From the NCBI GenBank assembly GCA_036677425.1, contig JARFVT010000013.1, positions 1,116,001 to 1,180,000 of the forward strand: a DNA stretch of 64,000 nt, read 5' to 3'. Each line of letters begins with the position of its first letter. The stretch's first letter is position 1. Source of the DNA: JARFVT01 sp036677425. Its GTDB lineage: Bacteria; Pseudomonadota; Alphaproteobacteria; UBA8366; Aestuariispiraceae. Below the pieces are notes generated by a model, which did no database searches, was not told the DNA's origin, and saw nothing but the letters and a program-made list of their open reading frames with translations. Shown here one piece after another: positions 18,398 to 27,959 of this stretch. A program made the position numbers and the translations under genes.

Positions 18398-19387
18398 TTA
18401 CCCACCTGTAACACTCATATGGCGCGGAACATATTTTTTATTCTCGCTATCAATAATAAAATTATGCTCCTTTGGTTTGCGACTAATGGCTTCTTTTATT
18501 GCAGTAGTTAATTGTTTTTCATCATCATATTGGCGCATTATTTGACGTAAATCGGCATTATCATTTTGACCAAGACACATATAAAGCATACCAGTACAAG
18601 TTACACGCACACGGTTACAAGATGCGCAAAAATTATGGCTTAACGGGGTTATAAAACCGACACGACCGCCCGTTTCTTTAATATCCACATATCGCGCTGG
18701 CCCGCCCGTATTATATCCATTATCAATCAATGTCCATTTTTCTTCTAAACACTGGCGTAAATCGCTTAAGGGCCAATATTGGCTTTGGCGGTCTTCATTG
18801 CCTAAATCACCCATGGGCATTACTTCGATAAAGGTTAAGTCAAAATTTTGATCGCCGCAATATTGTATTAAATCGTGAATTTCATCGTTATTTATCCCCA
18901 TCAGAGCAACGGTATTTATTTTTATTTTAAGCCCAGCATCCTTTGCCGCCTTAATGCCTTCCATAACCTTATTATATTTACCGCGTCTGGTTATCGCCAA
19001 AAATTTATCTTTATCTAATGTGTCCAGTGATAAATTAATACGCCGCACGCCACAGGAATATAAATCTTTGGCATATTTATATAATAAGCTGCCATTTGTG
19101 GTTAATGTTAACTCATTTAAATCACCATTTTCAAGATGGCGCGATAATTTTTTAAATAACCATATTATATTGCGCCTGACCAATGGCTCACCACCCGTTA
19201 TGCGAATTTTTTTAACGCCTAATGAAATGAATGCTCTGCAAAGCCGATCTAATTCTTCTAGCGATAGTATTTCTATCTTTGGAAGAAATGTCATATCTTC
19301 TGACATGCAATAAACACATCGAAAATCGCATCTATCGGTTACTGAAATGCGTAAATAGTCAATTTTACGACCAAATGGATCAATCAT
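18398..19387 (-). CDS. moaA: GTP 3',8-cyclase (molybdenum cofactor step 1)
   Basis: Radical-SAM enzyme that, with MoaC, turns GTP into cyclic pyranopterin. Both iron-sulfur motifs are complete: the N-terminal C-D-F-R-C-V-Y-C (CxxxCxxC), and the C-terminal C-A-S-C followed 13 residues later by a third Cys. The C-terminal G-G is at the very end, as required for activity in the family. The length of 329 aa is normal. fdhD and mobA, also for molybdoenzymes, lie divergently beside it. Confidence 0.97.
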   Translation of the reverse strand: MIDPFGRKIDYLRISVTDRCDFRCVYCMSEDMTFLPKIEILSLEELDRLCRAFISLGVKKIRITGGEPLVRRNIIWLFKKLSRHLENGDLNELTLTTNGSLLYKYAKDLYSCGVRRINLSLDTLDKDKFLAITRRGKYNKVMEGIKAAKDAGLKIKINTVALMGINNDEIHDLIQYCGDQNFDLTFIEVMPMGDLGNEDRQSQYWPLSDLRQCLEEKWTLIDNGYNTGGPARYVDIKETGGRVGFITPLSHNFCASCNRVRVTCTGMLYMCLGQNDNADLRQIMRQYDDEKQLTTAIKEAISRKPKEHNFIIDSENKKYVPRHMSVTGG

Positions 19388-19543
19388 ACGTCAAATTTCC
19401 AAATTTAAATTTTAAATTTTCCAAATAATGTTTAATAAACACATATACTAACTTATATTAAATATATATTGGTTTTAATCAATTAATTTGATTTAAACAT
19501 CATTAAATATTTAAAATATCAAAATATTAGAAAATAACATATA

Positions 19544-20428
19544 ATGGATGAATTTCATATAACCCCTGATCCCGATGACATTAATCTTACCAATATGGTT
19601 AGTGGCATAGATCAAAATGGCAATAATATAACTATGCGGGTAGTGGTTGAGCGTGCCTTGACAATTTATTTAAATGATCAAGAAATTGTTACAAATATGA
19701 CTATTGGTGATTATCCTGAATATTTGGCAGTTGGTTATTTATTGAATCAAAATATGTTACAAAATGACGATGTTATAACCGCAATTGATTATGATGATGA
19801 TTTAGAAGTAATCGTGATAAGAACTTCAAGGCAAACAAATTTTGAAGAAAAACTAAAGAAAAAAACCCGCACATCTGGTTGCGCTCAAGGCACAAGCTTT
19901 GGTGATTTAATGGAAAAATTTGATCAGATAGAACTGGCAAAAGATGCAAAGATTAAAACATCATGGCTTTATAGTCTGGCAAAAAAAATAAATACACAGC
20001 CAAGCCTGTATCTAAGCGCAGGCGCAATTCATGGCTGTGTATTATGCAAAGATGACAAACCATTGTTATATATGGAAGATGTTGGCAGGCATAACGCGGT
20101 TGATAAAATTGCGGGCTATATGTTTATCAATAATATCAATGCCGATGATAAAATATTTTATACAACAGGCAGGCTTACATCAGAAATGATAATTAAAACC
20201 GTTAAAATGGGTATTCCAATTTTAATATCACGTTCAGGTTTTACCGCATGGGGGGTAAGGCTTGCAATGGATGCAAATTTAACCCTGATCGGTCGCGCCA
20301 AAGGTAAACGCTTCACCGCGCTTGCAGGGCTTGATAGAATTATTTTTGATGATGATTTTATTAAAGAAAAACGTAATGATAAGCTGATAAAAAAAAGTAA
20401 TAAATTAGGTTATGATAATGAAAAATAA
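19544..20428 (+). CDS. fdhD: Formate dehydrogenase accessory sulfurtransferase
   Basis: FdhD passes sulfur from IscS to the molybdenum cofactor of formate dehydrogenase. The 294-aa protein has E-R-A-L-T-I-Y-L-N-D near residue 36, the active Cys in R-T-S-G-C-A-Q-G-T, and later G-A-I-H-G-C-V-L, E-D-V-G-R-H-N-A-V-D-K and G-R-L-T-S-E-M. Of the CxxC pair in E. coli FdhD only the first Cys is kept, common in this class. Its end overlaps mobA. No formate dehydrogenase gene is in the window. Confidence 0.94.
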   Translation: MDEFHITPDPDDINLTNMVSGIDQNGNNITMRVVVERALTIYLNDQEIVTNMTIGDYPEYLAVGYLLNQNMLQNDDVITAIDYDDDLEVIVIRTSRQTNFEEKLKKKTRTSGCAQGTSFGDLMEKFDQIELAKDAKIKTSWLYSLAKKINTQPSLYLSAGAIHGCVLCKDDKPLLYMEDVGRHNAVDKIAGYMFINNINADDKIFYTTGRLTSEMIIKTVKMGIPILISRSGFTAWGVRLAMDANLTLIGRAKGKRFTALAGLDRIIFDDDFIKEKRNDKLIKKSNKLGYDNEK

Positions 20429-21041
20429 TATTATTGGGGTGATTTTAGCTGGTGGTCAATCACAGCGTTTTGGTGGTGGCGATAAGGGTCAAAATATGCT
20501 TGTTAATAAGACTATTCTTGCCAATATTATAACAAGGCTTGATAAACAATTATCAAATATTGCTATATATGCCAATGGCGATAAAGGCCGATTTAAGCAA
20601 TATAATTTACCCGTATTTGCCGATATCATTGATAATAACCAAGGGCCATTAGCTGGAATATTAAGTGGATTAGAATGGGTTAATAAAAACTATCCCAAGG
20701 CAAATTATATGGTAAGCATTCCAACCGACTGCCCATTCATTCCATTGAATTTGGTTAAAAAATTAATTGATGCAATAAATTCAGGGGCGCAAATGGCTTG
20801 CGTTAAAACAAATAACCGCCATCATCCAGTGATCGCAATTTGGCCAATATCGCTTCGTAAAGAATTAAGCCATGCGATCATTGATGATGGTATTAGAAAA
20901 GTTGACCGTTGGACGATGCGATATAATATCGCCCATGTGGAATTTACAACTAATCAATTTGACCCATTTTTTAATATTAATAATGCCGATGACTTAATAA
21001 AAGCCGAACAGATTTATAAAATATTAAACATAAGCGAGTGA
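20412..21041 (+). CDS. mobA: Molybdenum cofactor guanylyltransferase
   Basis: Adds GMP to the molybdenum cofactor to make the MGD form used by DMSO-reductase-family enzymes such as formate dehydrogenase. The nucleotidyltransferase signature L-A-G-G-Q-S-Q-R-F-G-G-G-D-K-G lies near the start, and S-I-P-T-D-C-P-F around residue 97 carries the metal-binding Asp. At 209 aa it has normal length. It overlaps fdhD by 17 bases and lies 7 bases before ilvA, so all three are likely cotranscribed. Confidence 0.94.
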   Translation: MIMKNNIIGVILAGGQSQRFGGGDKGQNMLVNKTILANIITRLDKQLSNIAIYANGDKGRFKQYNLPVFADIIDNNQGPLAGILSGLEWVNKNYPKANYMVSIPTDCPFIPLNLVKKLIDAINSGAQMACVKTNNRHHPVIAIWPISLRKELSHAIIDDGIRKVDRWTMRYNIAHVEFTTNQFDPFFNINNADDLIKAEQIYKILNISE

Positions 21042-21048
21042 TTAAATA

Positions 21049-22266
21049 ATGTCTACCGAGTTTGATGATGTAACATATCAAGATATTAAAGATGCTTACG
21101 CCGCGATTTCAAGCTCTATATTTGAAACAAGACAGCGTAAGGCGGTAACCTTAAGCAGGCTTGCCAAGGCGGAGTTATATCTAAAATTTGAAAATAGGCA
21201 ATTTACTGCATCATTTAAAGAACGCGGTGCGCTTAATAAATTATTAAGCCTAAGCGAGGATGAGAAGAAAAATGGTGTTATTGCCATGTCGGCGGGAAAT
21301 CACGCCCAAGGCGTTGCATATCACGCCAAAAGATTAAATATCCCTGCGACCATTATAATGCCAGAAAACACCCCAACGATTAAGGTTGAACATACCAAGG
21401 AACATGGTGCAAATGTTATTTTGCATGGTGAAATGTTAAGCGATGCGGCGGATTTTGCCCATAAAATGGCTACTGACAAAGGTTATATTTTTGTTCATCC
21501 TTATGATGATAAATTGATAATCGCAGGCCAAGGAACAATAGCCATTGAAATGTTAGGCGCATTACCAGATTTAGACGCGATAATTGTTCCCGTTGGCGGT
21601 GGCGGCTTAATATCGGGGATAGCTATCGCTGCCAAGGCAATCAAGCCAGATATTAAAATATACGGCGTGCAATCAAAACTTTACCCTGGGATGATAGAAA
21701 AATTAAAAGGCAATGAACCAATTTGTGGTGGATCGACAATTGCAGAGGGTATCGCCGTTAAACAAGCGGGTGAATTAACCGCAAAAATTGTTAAAAAACT
21801 AGTCGATGATTGGTTATTGGTCGATGAAAGGCAATTGGAAAAAGCAGTATCAATGATTATTTCCATTGAAAAAACCGTTGTCGAAGGGGCAGGGGCGGCG
21901 GCCTTGGCGGCGGTATTTGCCAATTTAGATATTTTTGAAGGTAAAAAATTAGGGTTGATATTATCGGGTGGCAATATTGATCAACGCCTGTTGGCAACGG
22001 TTTTAATGCGTGATTTAGTATCACAAGGCAGATTAGCAAAATTATCGATAACCTTACCCGATCTACCAGGTGCATTAGCAAAATTAACCGCGATAATCGC
22101 CAAATCAGACGGTAATATCATTGAAATTGCCCATCAACGAATATTCACCCATGTATCGGCAAAAGATACCAGCATCGAAGTAGCATTGGAGACCAGAGAC
22201 GACCAACAGTTATCGGCAATAATTGCTGATCTGGAAGGTTCAAATTATATTGTAACCTTATTATAA
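21049..22266 (+). CDS. ilvA: Threonine ammonia-lyase with ACT domain
   Basis: PLP enzyme that turns threonine into 2-oxobutanoate and ammonia. The PLP Lys lies in A-S-F-K-E-R-G-A near residue 60. The phosphate-binding V-G-G-G-G-L-I-S-G loop is near 188. A C-terminal ACT-type domain (about 330-405, L-P-D-L-P-G-A-L-A-K-L) is present. The single ACT and 405-aa length place it with the shorter IlvA/TdcB-like form common in alphaproteobacteria. Confidence 0.92.
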   Translation: MSTEFDDVTYQDIKDAYAAISSSIFETRQRKAVTLSRLAKAELYLKFENRQFTASFKERGALNKLLSLSEDEKKNGVIAMSAGNHAQGVAYHAKRLNIPATIIMPENTPTIKVEHTKEHGANVILHGEMLSDAADFAHKMATDKGYIFVHPYDDKLIIAGQGTIAIEMLGALPDLDAIIVPVGGGGLISGIAIAAKAIKPDIKIYGVQSKLYPGMIEKLKGNEPICGGSTIAEGIAVKQAGELTAKIVKKLVDDWLLVDERQLEKAVSMIISIEKTVVEGAGAAALAAVFANLDIFEGKKLGLILSGGNIDQRLLATVLMRDLVSQGRLAKLSITLPDLPGALAKLTAIIAKSDGNIIEIAHQRIFTHVSAKDTSIEVALETRDDQQLSAIIADLEGSNYIVTLL

Positions 22267-22363
22267 TTTTAAATATTTATTTTTAGCAAGAAACGGGTGT
22301 ATATAAAGAAATAATATCAATAATAATAATGCAAATAATATAATATAATTATGGAGCATTATA

Positions 22364-22975
22364 ATGTTAGAAATTGCTATAAAAATGATAATATTTCTAT
22401 TTCCACTGGCATATAGTCCAGGTCCAGGAAATATTTTTTTTGCCATTAATGGTGCAAAATTTGGCTTTAAAAAAACCATAGCAGCAAATACTGGCTATCA
22501 CATTGCCACATGGATAGTTACTTTTTTAATTGGCTTTGGGTTTGTTAAAGCTGCGGCTATTAATAATAATTTTTTGTCGGTTATTAAATATCTTGGCAGC
22601 GCATATATTATGTATTTAGCATATAAATTATTCACTTCAGAAACCACAGAAAATAATATCAAAGCAAAGTATATAGGCTTTTATGACGGCATTATTCTAC
22701 TTGTTTTAAATCCAAAGGCCTATGTGATAATTATGTTATTATTCTCACAATTTTTAGAAGATTCAAACGATAATCAACTATTTACTATTATTTTTATAAC
22801 CACTGTATTTACCGTAAATAATTTAATTTCTTTTTCATTATGGGCCGTTGTTGGTGATTTAATGTTAAGAAAAATTAATAAAACCAAGAGCCTTGGTCTT
22901 AAATATGAAAAATTAATTAATATGGGTTTTGGATTAATATTATTCTTAATCGGCCTTTGGATAATCATATTATAA
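22364..22975 (+). CDS. LysE-family amino-acid exporter
   Basis: A 203-aa inner-membrane protein with about six hydrophobic segments. The N-terminal P-G-P-G-N-I-F-F-A-I-N-G-A-K-F-G motif is typical of the LysE/RhtB exporters. A later L-N-P-K-A-Y is the usual second signature. A GGAG site precedes the ATG by eight bases. It may export threonine-family or other amino acids, and its position after ilvA is suggestive but not proof. Confidence 0.88.
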   Translation: MLEIAIKMIIFLFPLAYSPGPGNIFFAINGAKFGFKKTIAANTGYHIATWIVTFLIGFGFVKAAAINNNFLSVIKYLGSAYIMYLAYKLFTSETTENNIKAKYIGFYDGIILLVLNPKAYVIIMLLFSQFLEDSNDNQLFTIIFITTVFTVNNLISFSLWAVVGDLMLRKINKTKSLGLKYEKLINMGFGLILFLIGLWIIIL

Positions 22976-22983
22976 AGATAAAA

Positions 22984-23012
22984 AAACACCCTTGTTTTAA
23001 TGCAAGGGCAGT
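22984..23012 (-). terminator. Weak hairpin after the LysE gene
   Basis: CCCTTG and CAAGGG pair around an eight-base loop. Only the minus-strand reading has a T run after the stem, and no minus-strand gene feeds into it, so its role is doubtful. Confidence 0.25.
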
Positions 23013-23149
23013 TCTTAGGGATAGTATTAAGTAATTATCAATCAATAAGTTTATCTGATAACAGTAATATAGTGCATTTCCTGTAGATATATAATAGCAT
23101 ATTTAATAATAAAACTTGTGCCTGTCAGGAAGAAATGTAGATATATTTA

Positions 23150-24061
23150 ATGGATAAAATAACAGAATATTTGGTATTTGTGCGTGTAGATGAAGATGGT
23201 GGTTGTTGCGCTGCGGCAAGAACTTTATATTTAACGCCATCGGCAATCAGCAAACAAATCGCACGGCTTGAAGATAGGCTTGGCATAAGGTTAATTAATC
23301 GAACAACAAGACGATTAGGCTTAACCGACGAAGGTCGTTCATTTTATGAACGTTGCGTTGTGATTTTAGCCGATATAGACGAAGCCGAAGAATCATTGAT
23401 GAGAAATAGCGATTCACCACGTGGCAAGCTTCATATCAATACCGGTGTCGCATTTGGTCGAAATCAAATAATTCCGCTAATTCCTGCATTTTTGAAACGT
23501 TATCCAGAAATAGAAATCAATATAACAATGACCGATTCATTGGTTGATCTGGTTGAAGAAGGCGTTGATGTGGCAATAAGATTTGGTTTTTTACAAGATT
23601 CAACCCTTATAGTTAGGCATTTAGCCGATAGTAAACGCGCAATATGTGCATCACCTGAATATTTACAAAAACATGGTATTCCGCAAATACCAAGCGATTT
23701 AAATAATCATAATTGCCTGTTTTTTAATCATTTACCAAAATTTAATGAATGGGTTTTTAAAATGCCAGATGGCGAATTAATCATCAAACCAACGGGTAAT
23801 TTTTCTGCTAATAATGGCGAGGCTATTCATGATATGGCAATGGATGGATTAGGAATTACACGAATGGCAGAATTTTTGGTTGCACCAAGCGTTAAGTCGG
23901 GCAAACTTGTGCGAATATTACAAAAATATTACCGTGATATTGCCGTGCCAATACATGCCATATATCCAACAAAACGCCATTTATCGGTTCGGGTTCGAGC
24001 CTTTGTCGATTATTTGGTCGAATGTTTTAGCCCTATTCCTCCTTGGGGTAATCTTAAGTAG
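23150..24061 (+). CDS. LysR-family transcriptional regulator
   Basis: A 303-aa LysR protein. The N-terminal winged HTH (residues 1-60) has A-A-R-T-L-Y-L-T-P-S-A-I-S-K-Q-I-A-R-L-E and R-L-I-N-R-T-T-R-R-L. A two-lobed substrate-binding domain runs to the end. The sequence resembles the group with D-E-G-R-S-F-Y-E-R-C and S-P-R-G-K-L. The target is unknown, and the neighbouring LysE gene is a candidate although both run in the same direction. Confidence 0.93.
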   Translation: MDKITEYLVFVRVDEDGGCCAAARTLYLTPSAISKQIARLEDRLGIRLINRTTRRLGLTDEGRSFYERCVVILADIDEAEESLMRNSDSPRGKLHINTGVAFGRNQIIPLIPAFLKRYPEIEINITMTDSLVDLVEEGVDVAIRFGFLQDSTLIVRHLADSKRAICASPEYLQKHGIPQIPSDLNNHNCLFFNHLPKFNEWVFKMPDGELIIKPTGNFSANNGEAIHDMAMDGLGITRMAEFLVAPSVKSGKLVRILQKYYRDIAVPIHAIYPTKRHLSVRVRAFVDYLVECFSPIPPWGNLK

Positions 24062-24078
24062 GGGGTAATAAATATTTA

Positions 24079-24969
24079 TCACTTAATATTTGCCGTAAAT
24101 ATAATAATATTACTTTCAATGATATATTTACCATCATGGGCGGTTTTCATAAATTCATCCTTAATGGCAATATCTAAGAGTTTTTTTTCATTTTCATTAA
24201 TGTTTTTTAATAAATGACCAAATGTCATATCTAGTTGCGCCTGCCAAAAATGCTTATAAATTGGAATTTTAGCACAAAAATGATGTTGGCTTTCGTTTAA
24301 ATCAATAAAATCTGTTTGTTGAAAATATTTTGACAAGCTGCCAATTTTGCCAAACCTAAAAATACTATGATGGTGTTCATCTGGTTTAATATTAAATGTT
24401 TTTTCAATTGCTGTGCCAATTGATTTAAATATTACTTGATCTGAATATTGCCCCCAAACCATTAAGGCAACACGACCGTTTGGGCGCAAAAGCCGTTGTA
24501 TCTCGTTGATTGTTTTTTTTATGTCAGGGGCAAACATAACGCCAAAGCGGCATATTATTCTATCAAATGAGGCATCTTTAAACGGCATATTCTGCATATC
24601 AGCCGCAGATAATAATAGGTTATTTTTATAGTTATTTTTAGTGCTATTTTTAGTGCTATTTTTAGTGCTATTTTTAGTGCTATTTTTATTTAAGCGTTTA
24701 TTTATTGCATATAACATTTCTGGTATAAAATCAGTGGCGCAACAAAAGCCATTATCACCAGTGATCTTTGCCGCGCTGATCGCAGGCTCCCCAACGCCAG
24801 ATGCCAAATCAAGGATATGTTGATCTGTGGATAATTGTGCTAAATGTAATAATGGTCGATTAAATTTTTCGGCCATATCTTGCATTGGGTCTGCCCATTG
24901 CTGCCATGCTTTGGTTTTTTCACCCCAATGATTTTTTGTATCTTTGATTGATGGTATATTATTTTTCAT
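24079..24969 (-). CDS. SAM-dependent methyltransferase with in-frame KNST repeats
   Basis: A 296-aa class I methyltransferase. SAM motif I is I-L-D-L-A-S-G-V-G-E-P (residues about 52-62), and an acidic loop C-A-T-D-F-I-P-E-M follows. Post-I A-A-D-M-Q-N-M-P-F-K-D-A-S-F-D-R and R-L-L-R-P-N-G-R-V-A resemble UbiE/COQ5-type and related enzymes. Four perfect 12-base units insert K-N-S-T four times between motif I and the A-A-D-M-Q strand. The substrate is unknown. It is followed by the CSD gene's start region upstream, 21 bases away. Confidence 0.82.
   Translation of the reverse strand: MKNNIPSIKDTKNHWGEKTKAWQQWADPMQDMAEKFNRPLLHLAQLSTDQHILDLASGVGEPAISAAKITGDNGFCCATDFIPEMLYAINKRLNKNSTKNSTKNSTKNSTKNNYKNNLLLSAADMQNMPFKDASFDRIICRFGVMFAPDIKKTINEIQRLLRPNGRVALMVWGQYSDQVIFKSIGTAIEKTFNIKPDEHHHSIFRFGKIGSLSKYFQQTDFIDLNESQHHFCAKIPIYKHFWQAQLDMTFGHLLKNINENEKKLLDIAIKDEFMKTAHDGKYIIESNIIIFTANIK
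24640..24687 (-). repeat. Four perfect 12-bp coding repeats (KNST)
   Basis: Four identical head-to-tail copies of AGTGCTATTTTT (plus strand) lie inside the methyltransferase gene and encode K-N-S-T per unit. Because the unit is a multiple of three, copy-number change would alter loop length but not frame. Confidence 0.95.
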
Positions 24970-24990
24970 ATGGTTATGATTAAATTATGG

Positions 24991-25536
24991 CTATTCTAAA
25001 AGTTCAATTGATTCTGTTGAAAACCCTTTATCACTTTTTTTCAAAGTAACCATTACCCGTTGTTTTTCTTCGATATTCATTAACCCACAACGTTCTAAAA
25101 CACGGGATGCGATGAATGCATCGCCTTCTTCATCATCAAGAGTTATAAAACCAAAACCATTGTCAGAGTTAAAAAACTTAACGCAGCCCTTTTTTTGCCC
25201 GCTTATATCACCAGATATATTATCACCAGAGGAAGAAAATTTAGAATTATCAATAGAATGAATGATTGAAACTTGTAAGCCTTTTTGCCCTTTAATTATA
25301 TCGCAAATAATTGTCATGCCTTCTGGATATTCAGTGGCCTGAAAATTTGTTAATTGCGAGGCATGTAAAAAAGCATCGCCGTCATGTTCTGAAAGTTTAA
25401 TAAAGCCGAAGCCCTTTTCCATATTGTACCATTTTAACGTTGTTATGATATTTTCATATACAATGGCTGGCGGATATTTATTATGCATCGGATTATTAAG
25501 CTTCCTAATGAAGGCAATGTTAACATTTGTCCCCAA
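24991..25536 (-). CDS. Protein with two cold-shock domains
   Basis: A 181-aa nucleic-acid-binding protein with two CSDs. Domain 1 (about 30-100) has K-W-Y-N-M-E-K-G-F-G-F-I-K-L and D-A-F-L-H-A-S. Domain 2 (about 115-180) has V-K-F-F-N-S-D-N-G-F-G-F-I-T-L and D-A-F-I-A-S. Tandem-CSD proteins are characteristic of alphaproteobacteria and bind single-stranded RNA/DNA. The start may be ATG at 25488 (M-H-N-K-Y-P-P) rather than the first ATG. Confidence 0.9.
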   Translation of the reverse strand: MGTNVNIAFIRKLNNPMHNKYPPAIVYENIITTLKWYNMEKGFGFIKLSEHDGDAFLHASQLTNFQATEYPEGMTIICDIIKGQKGLQVSIIHSIDNSKFSSSGDNISGDISGQKKGCVKFFNSDNGFGFITLDDEEGDAFIASRVLERCGLMNIEEKQRVMVTLKKSDKGFSTESIELLE

Positions 25537-25721
25537 ATTTAGTTAATATTGCATATTATACTATTATCGCAGCCCTTATTGCCATTAACATTATATAAAA
25601 TTAAACGTTATTGCAATCAATTATGGCGTTAACTAATTAGATTTATTTAAAATAATATTGCATATTAATATATAAATATATTAATATTTTATTAATATAA
25701 TATAATGTTTAAGGTGAATAT

Positions 25722-26930
25722 ATGAAAATGGGGCATCTGCAAAAAAGGGCTAATGGTAATAAAGTCAAACCAACATTTTCTGATCAAGAAATGTCCCGTC
25801 GCCAAGATAATTTACGGCAATTTATGGCTGAAAATGACATTGATGCAGTTTTATTAACATCATATCATAATATAAATTATTTTGCTGATTTTCTTTATTG
25901 TTATTTTGGTCGTAAATATGGATTTGTTGTAACTCAAAATAACGCAACTTCGATATCGGCTGGTATTGATGGTGGTCAACCGTGGCGACGCACACATGGG
26001 GAAAATATTATCTATACAGATTGGCGCAAAGATAATTATTTCCATGCAATCAAAGAACTTACCAAGGGTGCAAAAACCATTGCCATTGAATTTGATCATG
26101 TCTCAATCGATCTTAAAAGACAATTAAGTGATGCTTTTCCAAATGTTAAATTTGTTGATATTGCCAATAGGGTGATGTGGATGCGAACATTAAAGTCTGA
26201 TGAAGAGATAACCTTGATCAAACATGGGGCAAATATAGCTGATATTGGCGGTGCAGCCTGTGTTGATGCCATATCATCGGGTGCCGCAGAATATGAAATT
26301 GCCATGGCATCGACTAATGCAATGATCCGTGAAATTGCCAAACGCTTTCCCGATGGTGAATTAATGGATAGCTGGACATGGTTTCAATCTGGCATAAATA
26401 CCAATGGCGCACATAACCCTGTTACATCCCGTAAAATAGAATCTGGCGATATTTTAAGCCTTAATTGTTTCCCAATGATTGCGGGATATTATACCGCATT
26501 GGAGCGGACATTATTTTGCGATCATGTCAGCGATGAACATTTGCGTATTTGGCAAATAAATTGTGATGTCCATAGGCGCGGTTTAGAATTAATGCGCCCA
26601 GGAAATAAATGCAGTGATATTGCTGCTGAGCTTAACAATATTTATCGTGAATATGATTTATTGCAATATCGTTCATTTGGTTATGGTCATTCATTTGGTA
26701 TTTTGAGCCATTATTATGGTCGTGAGGCAGGGGTTGAATTGCATGAAGATATTGATACGGTTCTTGCGCCAAATATGGTTGTTTCAATGGAACCAATGTT
26801 AATGTTACCCGATAATATGGCTGGCGCAGGTGGTTATCGTGAGCATGATATATTGGTTATTGGTAAAAATGATGCCGAAAATATTACTAAATTCCCATTT
26901 GGGCCTGAAAATAATATCATTAAATCTTGA
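25722..26930 (+). CDS. Creatinase (creatine amidinohydrolase)
   Basis: Hydrolyses creatine to sarcosine and urea. The 402-aa protein has the pita-bread fold of M24 peptidases but follows Pseudomonas creatinase closely: T-S-Y-H-N-I-N-Y-F-A-D-F, S-A-G-I-D-G-G-Q-P-W-R-R-T, D-T/S-W-T-W-F-Q-S-G-I-N-T-N-G-A-H-N-P-V-T. The catalytic His region F-G-Y-G-H-S-F-G-I-L-S-H-Y-Y-G-R-E-A-G is also present. Full metal ligation as in peptidases is not expected, since creatinase is metal-free. An AGGTG site precedes the ATG. No sarcosine oxidase, urease or creatininase gene is nearby. DMSP lyase DddP is a related fold, but these motifs favour creatinase. Confidence 0.9.
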   Translation: MKMGHLQKRANGNKVKPTFSDQEMSRRQDNLRQFMAENDIDAVLLTSYHNINYFADFLYCYFGRKYGFVVTQNNATSISAGIDGGQPWRRTHGENIIYTDWRKDNYFHAIKELTKGAKTIAIEFDHVSIDLKRQLSDAFPNVKFVDIANRVMWMRTLKSDEEITLIKHGANIADIGGAACVDAISSGAAEYEIAMASTNAMIREIAKRFPDGELMDSWTWFQSGINTNGAHNPVTSRKIESGDILSLNCFPMIAGYYTALERTLFCDHVSDEHLRIWQINCDVHRRGLELMRPGNKCSDIAAELNNIYREYDLLQYRSFGYGHSFGILSHYYGREAGVELHEDIDTVLAPNMVVSMEPMLMLPDNMAGAGGYREHDILVIGKNDAENITKFPFGPENNIIKS

Positions 26931-27002
26931 TTGAGCCGCGATATTATATTTATATTTAGATAACCATTCAGATATATTTTATTTAAAAAGGGACAGCTTA
27001 AA

Positions 27003-27944
27003 ATGACGCGCGCATTCGTATTTCCGGGGCAGGGTTCACAATCAATTGGTATGGGTAAAGAAATTTCAGAGGCTTTTACCAGTGCCAAAGAAGTATTTCA
27101 AGAAATTGACGATATTTTAAATCAAAATCTAAGCCGTTTAATATTCAATGGTGAAATCGAAGAATTAACCTTAACTGAAAATGCCCAACCCGCCTTGATG
27201 GCGGTTAGCCTAGCAACAATAAGGGCTTTGGAAGGCGAAGCTAATAAAAAACTATCTGATATGGCGGTGATGGTCGCCGGTCATTCATTGGGTGAATATT
27301 CTGCCCTTGCCGCAGCCAATGCGATAACTATAAGCGATGCGGCAAAATTATTGAAATTACGCGGTCTTTCCATGCAAAAAGCCATGCCAGTTGGCGAAGG
27401 TGCAATGGCAGCGATTTTAGGATTAAGCCTTGAAGATGCAACCGATGTTGCAGCAGAGGCTGCTGGTGATGATATTTGCGCCGCTGCCAATGATAATGCC
27501 AATGGGCAGGTGGTGTTAAGTGGCGATAGTGCGGCGATTGAACGCGCCATAATCATTGCTAAAGAAAAAGGCGCAAAACGGGCATTAATGTTATCGGTTT
27601 CGGCACCATTTCATTGTGCCTTGATGCAACCAGCCGCCGATGCAATGAGAGAGGCATTAAGAAAGATTGATATTTCAGCGCCAGATGTGCCAATCATTGC
27701 AAATGTAACTGCGGAGGCCATAAATGACCCCAATCAAATTAGGGGATTATTGGTGAAGCAAGTTTGTAACATGGTTCGTTGGCGCGAATCTGTTTTATAT
27801 ATGAAAAGTCAAAATATAGATCATTTGGTTGAAATTGGTGCTGGCAAAGTTTTATCAGGATTAACAAAGCGTATCGACAAAGAAATATCGTCGGTTGCCA
27901 TTAATAACCCCGCAGATATTGAAAATTTTTTAAATAATTTATAA
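27003..27944 (+). CDS. fabD: Malonyl-CoA-ACP transacylase
   Basis: Loads malonyl groups onto acyl carrier protein. The start F-P-G-Q-G-S-Q, the active Ser in A-G-H-S-L-G-E-Y-S-A, and His in S-A-P-F-H-C-A-L-M mark a complete enzyme of normal length (313 aa). It heads the run fabD-fabG-acpP-fabF on one strand. Confidence 0.97.
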   Translation: MTRAFVFPGQGSQSIGMGKEISEAFTSAKEVFQEIDDILNQNLSRLIFNGEIEELTLTENAQPALMAVSLATIRALEGEANKKLSDMAVMVAGHSLGEYSALAAANAITISDAAKLLKLRGLSMQKAMPVGEGAMAAILGLSLEDATDVAAEAAGDDICAAANDNANGQVVLSGDSAAIERAIIIAKEKGAKRALMLSVSAPFHCALMQPAADAMREALRKIDISAPDVPIIANVTAEAINDPNQIRGLLVKQVCNMVRWRESVLYMKSQNIDHLVEIGAGKVLSGLTKRIDKEISSVAINNPADIENFLNNL

Positions 27945-27959
27945 GATTAGGATATTAAT

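Noticed and set aside
25722..26930. DMSP lyase DddP
   Set aside because: Same fold, but the sequence follows creatinase in the T-S-Y-H-N-I-N-Y, D-G-G-Q-P-W-R-R-T and F-G-Y-G-H-S-F-G segments.
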